Below are positions 7,397 through 10,684 of a stretch of 10,684 nt of DNA, piece after piece. The stretch covers positions 1 through 10,684 of the forward strand of contig CAYWZA010000031.1 in NCBI GenBank assembly GCA_964462785.1, read 5' to 3'. The first letter of the stretch is position 1. Every line of letters begins with the position of its first letter. Source of the stretch: JACQKA01 sp964462785 (GTDB taxonomy: Bacteria > Patescibacteriota > Minisyncoccia > Phycocordibacterales > UBA2100). The notes under the pieces were generated by a model that saw only the letters and a program-made list of their open reading frames with translations, made no database searches and had not been told where the DNA came from. The translations under genes and the position numbers were made by a program.

Positions 7397-7693
7397 ATGC
7401 CATACATTCACAAAGAAAGCCGTAGGGATTTTGAGAAGATACTCAATAAAGTTCCTACATTTGCATCCGTAGGCGAGTTGAATTTCTTAATCTGCGAGAC
7501 GTTAGCAAAGTATATTGAAGATGTGGGCGGACTCAACTATCGGAGTATAAATGATTGTCTCGGAGCTCTTGAAGGCGCTAAATTGGAATTTTACCGTCGC
7601 GTTGCTGCTCCCTATGAAGAAAAGAAGCAACGGGAAAATGGCGATGTCCGTGCCTTCGAGCAATTTGGTCTTGATGTGTATTCCGACAAATAG
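7397..7693 (+). CDS. Small conserved protein of unknown function ('MPYI...GELN...ENGDV' family, probably DUF6899)
   Basis: A 98-residue soluble protein with no signal peptide or membrane segment. The pattern is distinctive: it opens with 'MPYIHKESRRDFE', carries 'GELNFLI' at 26-32, 'NYRSINDCLGALEGAKLEFYRR' spanning 47-68 (INDCLGALE is the core), and 'PYEEKKQRENGDV' at 72-84. I recognise this as a small family found in many Patescibacteria and some other bacteria and phages, catalogued to my recollection as DUF6899. No biochemical role is known to me. It is probably mostly helical, with many charged residues near the C-terminus. The ATG at 7397 is supported by SD AAGGAG (7382-7387, nine-base spacing). 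The frame is open upstream to 7310, but those codons overlap the preceding terminator and promoter. The gene is monocistronic, bounded by terminators on both sides. Confidence 0.85.
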   Translation: MPYIHKESRRDFEKILNKVPTFASVGELNFLICETLAKYIEDVGGLNYRSINDCLGALEGAKLEFYRRVAAPYEEKKQRENGDVRAFEQFGLDVYSDK

Positions 7694-7700
7694 ACCTCGA

Positions 7701-7724
7701 CCCCCGCGCGTGCGCGGGGGTTTT
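7701..7724 (+). terminator. Intrinsic terminator after the small conserved gene
   Basis: The GC-only arms CCCCCGCGC (7701-7709) and GCGCGGGGG (7712-7720) are perfectly complementary; in practice the top opens to give a 7-8-bp stem. A T4 run covers 7721-7724. The -10 box of rnhB begins two bases later. Confidence 0.85.
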
Positions 7725-7732
7725 GCTATGCT
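7724..7732 (+). promoter_or_regulatory. Candidate extended -10 promoter of rnhB (leaderless)
   Basis: TGC-TATGCT gives an extended -10 (TGn at 7724-7726, hexamer 7727-7732). The -35 position falls in the terminator stem and is not conserved, which an extended -10 can tolerate. Six bases separate the hexamer from ATG 7739, as for the sortase and nusB genes. Confidence 0.5.
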
Positions 7733-7738
7733 GTGTGG

Positions 7739-8302
7739 ATGCACTGGGTCATTGGAATTGATGAGGTGGGGCGAGGACCCTTAGCGGGACCGATTGCGGT
7801 GGGAGCTGTGGCGATTCTACTTTCCGAAAATGAGTGGTCATGCTGGGAAGGACTTAAGGATTCTAAAAAATTAAGCGAAAAGCGAAGGGAGGCATGGTAT
7901 GCGCTGATGGACGAAAGAAAGATCAATCGTGCAGTTTCTATGGTGAGCGCGGCTACCATAGACAAAGTGGGGATTGCTCATGCGGCTAAGAGTGCTGCCG
8001 CGCATGCAATAGCGCGGCTTAATCTTACCCCCAACATCGCTCGCGTATTGCTCGATCACGGACTCAAGGTTCCTGCCGAGTGGGAACAGGAGCAATTTGT
8101 GAAAGGGGATGAACGGTTTCCCGCGATTGCCCTTGCATCTATTTTTGCAAAAGTGACACGCGATAGATACATGGTTAGCCTCGCTGAAAAATTCCCCGCA
8201 TATGGCTTTGACCAGCATAAAGGATATGGCACCGCTCACCACTACGCCGCCCTCAAAAAACACGGACCCACCCCCCTGCATCGACGTACATTTTTAGGAT
8301 AA
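7739..8302 (+). CDS. rnhB: Ribonuclease HII
   Basis: A 187-residue RNase HII, which nicks RNA-DNA hybrids and single embedded ribonucleotides to start ribonucleotide excision repair and remove primer remnants. The family signature is complete: 'GIDEVGRGPLAGP' with Asp8 and Glu9, 'VLLDHG' with Asp106, and 'ASIFAKVTRD' with Asp142, giving the two-metal DEDD set. 'GRG' at 11-13 is the ribonucleotide-recognition motif, and 'YGFDQHKGYGT' follows at 155-165. Length is close to the family norm (about 200; E. coli 198). I chose ATG 7739 over the in-frame GTG at 7733 because the predicted promoter puts the start site at about 7739. There is no SD site. A long hairpin sits one base past the stop codon. 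Confidence 0.95.
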   Translation: MHWVIGIDEVGRGPLAGPIAVGAVAILLSENEWSCWEGLKDSKKLSEKRREAWYALMDERKINRAVSMVSAATIDKVGIAHAAKSAAAHAIARLNLTPNIARVLLDHGLKVPAEWEQEQFVKGDERFPAIALASIFAKVTRDRYMVSLAEKFPAYGFDQHKGYGTAHHYAALKKHGPTPLHRRTFLG

Positions 8303-8303
8303 C

Positions 8304-8347
8304 GCTGGGCGAGTACATAAAGCAGTTGCTTCGTGTACTCGCCCAGC
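8304..8347 (+). repeat. Long hairpin between rnhB and rpmF (no U-tract)
   Basis: The arms 8304-8317 and 8334-8347 give 14 uninterrupted base pairs. In the same register follow a U-G pair (8318/8333), an A-C mismatch (8319/8332), four more pairs and an AGTT tetraloop (8324-8327). No T-run follows, so it is not a canonical intrinsic terminator. It could protect the rnhB 3' end or be an RNase III processing site. Confidence 0.7.
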
Positions 8348-8362
8348 ACGTTCAGTGACATA

Positions 8363-8391
8363 TTGCACGCCCGCGGCACTCATGGTATGTT
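8363..8391 (+). promoter_or_regulatory. Candidate promoter of rpmF (near-leaderless)
   Basis: TTGCAC (8363-8368), a 17-bp spacer and TATGTT (8386-8391), with eight bases to ATG 8400. The predicted start site lies one or two bases upstream of the ATG. No SD site could fit. Confidence 0.5.
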
Positions 8392-8399
8392 GTCTTTCT

Positions 8400-8678
8400 A
8401 TGGTAGTACGTATGCGCGCCACACGGGCGCACCGAAATAATCGCCGGAGCCATCACGCTCTCGTTGCCCCTGCAATCGCTAAGTGTGAATGCGGTGCCAT
8501 GACGCGTCGCCATCAGGCATGCGCGAATTGCGGCAAGTATCGCGGTCGCCAAGTTATTGATATTGTTGCTCGCGCTGAGCGCGCAGCTGATCGCACTAAG
8601 CGCAAAGCAAAGGCGCTTCGCGAATCCGGTCAGGCAGAAAAATCTGAGCAGAAAGAGGAGGGAGCAAAAGCAGCGTAG
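8400..8678 (+). CDS. rpmF: 50S ribosomal protein L32 (bL32) with a charged C-terminal extension
   Basis: Large-subunit ribosomal protein, 92 residues. The L32 pattern is clear: a basic N-terminus with 'RRSHHAL' (15-21), then the zinc-knuckle region 'KCECGAMTRRHQACANCGKYRGRQVI' at 28-53, of which 'CANCGKYRGRQVI' is diagnostic. Cysteines are Cys29, Cys31, Cys41 and Cys44. The first pair is C-x-C instead of the usual C-x-x-C, so zinc binding may be altered or lost. After residue 60 comes a tail of about 32 residues rich in Lys, Glu, Ala and Arg that the typical 56-60-residue L32 lacks. I chose ATG 8400 because the promoter at 8363-8391 lies just upstream and the protein then starts at the family's usual place. 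The in-frame codons upstream (open to 8355) are promoter sequence. Confidence 0.9.
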   Translation: MVVRMRATRAHRNNRRSHHALVAPAIAKCECGAMTRRHQACANCGKYRGRQVIDIVARAERAADRTKRKAKALRESGQAEKSEQKEEGAKAA

Positions 8679-8680
8679 CC

Positions 8681-8727
8681 CGCAAGGTAATCCACGGCGG
8701 TTGGCTCGTGTGCGCTCTTGCGTTTTT
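8681..8727 (+). terminator. Weak intrinsic terminator after rpmF
   Basis: CGCAAG (8681-8686) pairs with CTTGCG (8717-8722), directly followed by T5 (8723-8727). The stem can extend by three pairs if two G-U pairs are allowed. The loop of about 24 nt is long and only weakly structured, so efficiency is uncertain. Confidence 0.45.
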
Positions 8728-8735
8728 AAATACGA

Positions 8736-8741
8736 TATACT
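8736..8741 (+). promoter_or_regulatory. Candidate -10 element of nusB-Nudix (leaderless)
   Basis: TATACT is followed by exactly six bases and then the ATG at 8748. There is no SD site in this short interval and no clear -35 hexamer at 16-18 bp. Confidence 0.45.
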
Positions 8742-8747
8742 GCACCT

Positions 8748-9728
8748 ATGGCAAACCGACGGCTTTCTCGCTCGATTGCCCTTCAGACGCTTTTTGAATG
8801 GGATTCGGCGGATTACGCACTCGCGCAAGACGAGCTCTTTAAGCGCCTCGATAACAACATCGCTGAGTTTGGCGGCAGCGAATCAGACAAGCCGTTCATG
8901 CAGTCGCTTATCCGGACAGTCATCGCCAAGCGGCAGGAATTGGACGACATCATCGAAAAGGCAGCTCCCGAGTGGCCGATTGATAAAATTGCCCGCATCG
9001 ATAGAAACGTGATCCGCATCGGTCTTGCGGAGCTTTTGTTTGCCGACAAAACGCAGGTGCCCGCTAAGGTGGCAATCAACGAAGCGGTTGAACTGGCAAA
9101 AACATTTGGCAGCGATTCAAGCAGCAAATTCGTCAACGGCGTTCTCGGCGCCGTGTATGTTGAACTGGGCGAGCCAGGGAAAGACGATGCGCCAAAAAAA
9201 GATAAAAAACTTCCGCGTGAGCAGATGCCGCTTGAGCACCTTGCGGGGGCTGTGGTATACGCAAAGCATGAAGGGCAGACGTACCTCGCATTCGTGCACG
9301 ACATCTTCGGACACTGGACGATCTCTAAAGGCAAGGTGGAGCAGGGCGAAGACATTTCCGCCGGAGCAATTCGCGAAATCAAGGAGGAGATGGGGCTCGA
9401 CATCACCATCAAATCGGAATTAGGCGTGAATGAATACATTGCAAACGACCCCGCAGCTCCAGGGGGCAAGAAGCGCAAGCGAGTCACCTATTTCCTCGGA
9501 GAATCGCCGTTCGCGGACATCACCCTCGGTCCTTCCGGCGGCTTGGATGCGGCGCAGTGGTTTCCGCTTTCGCAGGTGGGCAATCTTAATTTTTACGACG
9601 ACACGCTCAAAATTATCGTGCCGGCGATCAATGTGCTGGCACAAAAAGATCCGCAGGAGGAGGGAGGGGAGACAAAAAACGAAGCTCCTAAAAAGCACCC
9701 TCGCCGCAGGAAAAGCCACACTGCTTGA
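8748..9728 (+). CDS. nusB: NusB-Nudix fusion: transcription antitermination factor with a C-terminal Nudix hydrolase domain
   Basis: A single uninterrupted 326-residue frame encodes two domains. Residues 1-140 are NusB, the RNA-binding partner of S10/NusE in antitermination complexes. The NusB part opens 'MANRRLSRSIALQTLFEWD' and contains 'IDRNVIRIGLAELLF' (84-98), 'KVAINEAVELAKTFGSDSS' (107-125) and 'KFVNGVLGAVY' (127-137). A charged Lys/Asp/Pro linker (141-160) leads to a Nudix domain (about 164-300). Its complete Nudix box fits G-x5-E-x7-REUXEEXGU at 195-217: Gly195, Glu201, Arg209, Glu210, Glu213, Glu214 and Gly216. The surroundings ('HWTISKGKVEQGED') resemble Ap4A-hydrolase-like Nudix enzymes, so a nucleotide or diadenosine polyphosphate is a plausible substrate. 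The tail (301-326) is rich in Lys, Arg and Glu. No frameshift or internal start is needed. The message appears leaderless. Confidence 0.93.
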   Translation: MANRRLSRSIALQTLFEWDSADYALAQDELFKRLDNNIAEFGGSESDKPFMQSLIRTVIAKRQELDDIIEKAAPEWPIDKIARIDRNVIRIGLAELLFADKTQVPAKVAINEAVELAKTFGSDSSSKFVNGVLGAVYVELGEPGKDDAPKKDKKLPREQMPLEHLAGAVVYAKHEGQTYLAFVHDIFGHWTISKGKVEQGEDISAGAIREIKEEMGLDITIKSELGVNEYIANDPAAPGGKKRKRVTYFLGESPFADITLGPSGGLDAAQWFPLSQVGNLNFYDDTLKIIVPAINVLAQKDPQEEGGETKNEAPKKHPRRRKSHTA

Positions 9729-9820
9729 AATGCCGTTTGCTGCGGGGTACGCATGGGCGTGGCGAGTTTAAATGTTTTCAGAGCCTGCGCTGGGGTGAAT
9801 ACCCCGTATATAACGAACTG

Positions 9821-9849
9821 TTGAAAATCGCGGAGAAGTGATGTATAGT
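9821..9849 (+). promoter_or_regulatory. Promoter of rnc
   Basis: TTGAAA (9821-9826), a 17-bp spacer and TATAGT (9844-9849): 5 of 6 consensus bases in each box. The predicted start is near 9856, giving a leader of about 52 bases, in contrast to the leaderless neighbours. A perfect 10-bp palindrome, GTGTGCACAC (9848-9857), spans the start region and could be an operator. Confidence 0.6.
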
Positions 9850-9860
9850 GTGCACACATA

Positions 9861-9898
9861 GACAGTACACAGCAGATTGATATCTTTTGTGTAGTGTC
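9861..9898 (+). promoter_or_regulatory. Imperfect stem-loop filling the rnc 5' leader
   Basis: Bases 9861-9877 pair with 9882-9898 in one register: 15 of 17 positions pair (one G-U), with single mismatches at 9865/9894 (G-G) and 9873/9886 (C-U), around a TGAU loop. It starts about five bases after the predicted transcript 5' end and ends nine bases before the rnc ATG. The position and imperfect double-stranded form suit an RNase III autoregulatory site. Confidence 0.6.
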
Positions 9899-9907
9899 CG
9901 TGCAACC

Positions 9908-10594
9908 ATGGATCACAACTTCACTCCATTCGAACACAAGACCGGTTTTACTTTCAAGAACAAAACGCTGCTGCGGCAGGCGTTTACACACCGTTCATAT
10001 CTGAACGAGCATAAAGGTTTTGGCGAGCACAACGAGCGTTTGGAATTTCTTGGCGATGCTGTGCTTGAGCTTGTTGTTTCAGAATTTCTTTTTGGCCAGT
10101 ATTCCACCAAACCTGAAGGCGAGCTTACCGCGTATCGCGCAGCGTTGGTGAACACCACAAGCATTTCTCAAGCGGCGCAAGAATTGGGAATGAACGATTT
10201 CCTTCTACTCTCCCGCGGCGAAGCAAAAGACAAAGGCCGCGCGCGGCAATACATCCTCGCCAATACGTACGAGGCATTTATTGGGGCGCTCTATCTTGAT
10301 CAGGGATACGATGCAGCAGCGCATTTTATCGCCGATACCTTGCTTTCTAAAGTTGATGCAATTGTAAGAGGCGAGCTCTGGCAGGATTCAAAAAGCGAAT
10401 TTCAAGAAATGGCACAAGAAAAATTCGGCACCACGCCGCATTATGAGCTCGTGGACGAACGCGGACCTGATCACGACAAACAATTTACCTCCGCCGTTTT
10501 TATCGGCGATCGCGAGATTGCCCGCGGAGAAGGGAAGTCCAAGCAAGAAGCCGAGCAAGCCGCCGCCCAAAAAGCCCTCGCTGCGAAGTCGTAA
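9908..10594 (+). CDS. rnc: Ribonuclease III
   Basis: A 228-residue RNase III, a double-strand-specific endoribonuclease that processes rRNA precursors and structured mRNAs. The catalytic domain (about 5-150) carries 'ERLEFLGDAVLEL' at 43-55 with Glu46 and Asp50, and 'YILANTYEAFIGALYLD' at 115-131 with Glu122. The position equal to E. coli Asp114 is Asn119 here. The essential Asp50/Glu122 pair is intact, so activity is expected. A double-stranded RNA-binding domain follows (about 160-227), ending in the typical 'GKSKQEAEQAAAQKAL' (209-224). Length is typical (E. coli 226). I chose ATG 9908 over the in-frame TTG at 9887 because the family starts here and the upstream codons form part of the leader hairpin. 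There is no SD site. The gap of about 180 bases from nusB holds a promoter and the structured leader. Confidence 0.95.
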   Translation: MDHNFTPFEHKTGFTFKNKTLLRQAFTHRSYLNEHKGFGEHNERLEFLGDAVLELVVSEFLFGQYSTKPEGELTAYRAALVNTTSISQAAQELGMNDFLLLSRGEAKDKGRARQYILANTYEAFIGALYLDQGYDAAAHFIADTLLSKVDAIVRGELWQDSKSEFQEMAQEKFGTTPHYELVDERGPDHDKQFTSAVFIGDREIARGEGKSKQEAEQAAAQKALAAKS

Positions 10595-10654
10595 ACTTGC
10601 GTGCACAGACTCTTCTCCACACCCCACACTAGCTAGTTCAACAAGTAAGTGCAA

Positions 10655-10675
10655 CACTTTGAGATAATCAAAGTG
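10655..10675. repeat. 8-bp hairpin downstream of rnc
   Basis: CACTTTGA (10655-10662) and TCAAAGTG (10668-10675) form a perfect stem with a GATAA loop. No T-run follows on either strand inside the window. It overlaps a possible -10 (GATAAT) for a gene at the edge, so it may be an operator-like element or a weak terminator. Confidence 0.3.
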
Positions 10676-10676
10676 C

Positions 10677-10684
10677 ATGAAATA
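10677..10684 (+). CDS. Possible start of the next gene (truncated by the window)
   Basis: An ATG at 10677 reads Met-Lys before the window ends. Eight bases upstream is GATAAT (10663-10668), the same -10-to-ATG distance as at rpmF. The -35 region is not convincing. In many bacteria smc follows rnc and begins with a short hydrophobic/basic run, but two codons cannot identify the product. Confidence 0.25.

Noticed and set aside
8813..9487. 224-codon minus-strand open frame across nusB-Nudix
   Set aside because: Antisense to two recognisable domains, and the translated sequence is Ser/Pro-rich shadow without domains.
9792..9805. GGGGT-GAAT-ACCCC hairpin downstream of nusB as a terminator
   Set aside because: The stem has only 5-6 pairs and no T-run follows. 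It also lies just upstream of the rnc promoter, so it is not called as a terminator.
9887..9907. TTG start for rnc at 9887
   Set aside because: The codons lie in the right arm of the leader hairpin and extend the protein beyond the usual family start.
27..10657. GTGTTGCACTT at 27-37 recurs inverted at 10647-10657, near the two ends of the window (possible element ends or att-like repeats)
   Set aside because: An 11-base match between two places in about 10 kb is expected several times by chance. No integrase or transposase lies between, and the enclosed genes are housekeeping genes.
1..10684. CRISPR arrays, tRNA/rRNA genes, insertion sequences, phage genes or defence systems
   Set aside because: No regularly spaced repeats, tRNA cloverleaf motifs, transposase or integrase motifs were seen on reading both strands.

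Overview
The window looks like chromosomal DNA from a reduced-genome bacterium, most likely a Candidate Phyla Radiation (Patescibacteria/Parcubacteria-like) lineage. This is inference from several signs: very compact gene spacing; a short DnaE that ends at its OB fold; a NusB protein fused to a Nudix domain; a single-TM sortase; a small conserved 'MPYI...GELN...ENGDV' protein; and housekeeping genes that lack Shine-Dalgarno sites and appear to be leaderless. TGA acts as a stop for several genes, so the UGA=Gly recoding of Gracilibacteria/Absconditabacteria is not used here.

Layout. (1) 1-824: a sortase gene behind a perfect TTGACA-N17-TATAAT promoter. (2) 844-4014, minus strand: dnaE, the replicative DNA polymerase III alpha subunit, convergent with the sortase gene and divergent from the next block. 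(3) 4058-7724: a block in a different expression style, made of short cassettes with an SD site and a strong intrinsic terminator. It encodes a biosynthetic thiolase with intact catalytic residues; a two-gene operon of an SCP-x/archaeal-type thiolase homologue lacking the nucleophilic cysteine plus a DUF35 Zn-ribbon/OB-fold protein; and a small conserved protein of unknown function. (4) 7727-10594: RNA-centred housekeeping genes, namely rnhB (RNase HII), rpmF (L32), a nusB-Nudix fusion and rnc (RNase III). A new gene may begin at the right edge (10677).

How the genes work together. The left and right parts handle surface protein processing, DNA replication and RNA metabolism. The middle block handles acyl-CoA carbon-carbon chemistry, which is unexpected in a minimal fermentative genome. 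The thiolase-like/DUF35 pair resembles the paired subunits of archaeal acetoacetyl-CoA thiolase/HMG-CoA synthase complexes and of Ltp2-type acyl-CoA aldolases. The substrate cannot be read from the sequence.

The main non-gene observations are these. Two promoter architectures each have very constant geometry: leaderless, with 6-8 nt between the -10 box and ATG, and leadered, with exactly 26 nt and an SD site. Terminator-promoter cassettes recur with identical spacing. A long imperfect hairpin fills the rnc leader, suggesting RNase III autoregulation, and a hairpin with a similar apex lies just after rnhB. I saw no tRNA, rRNA, CRISPR array or insertion sequence, and no gene-free stretch longer than about 180 bases.
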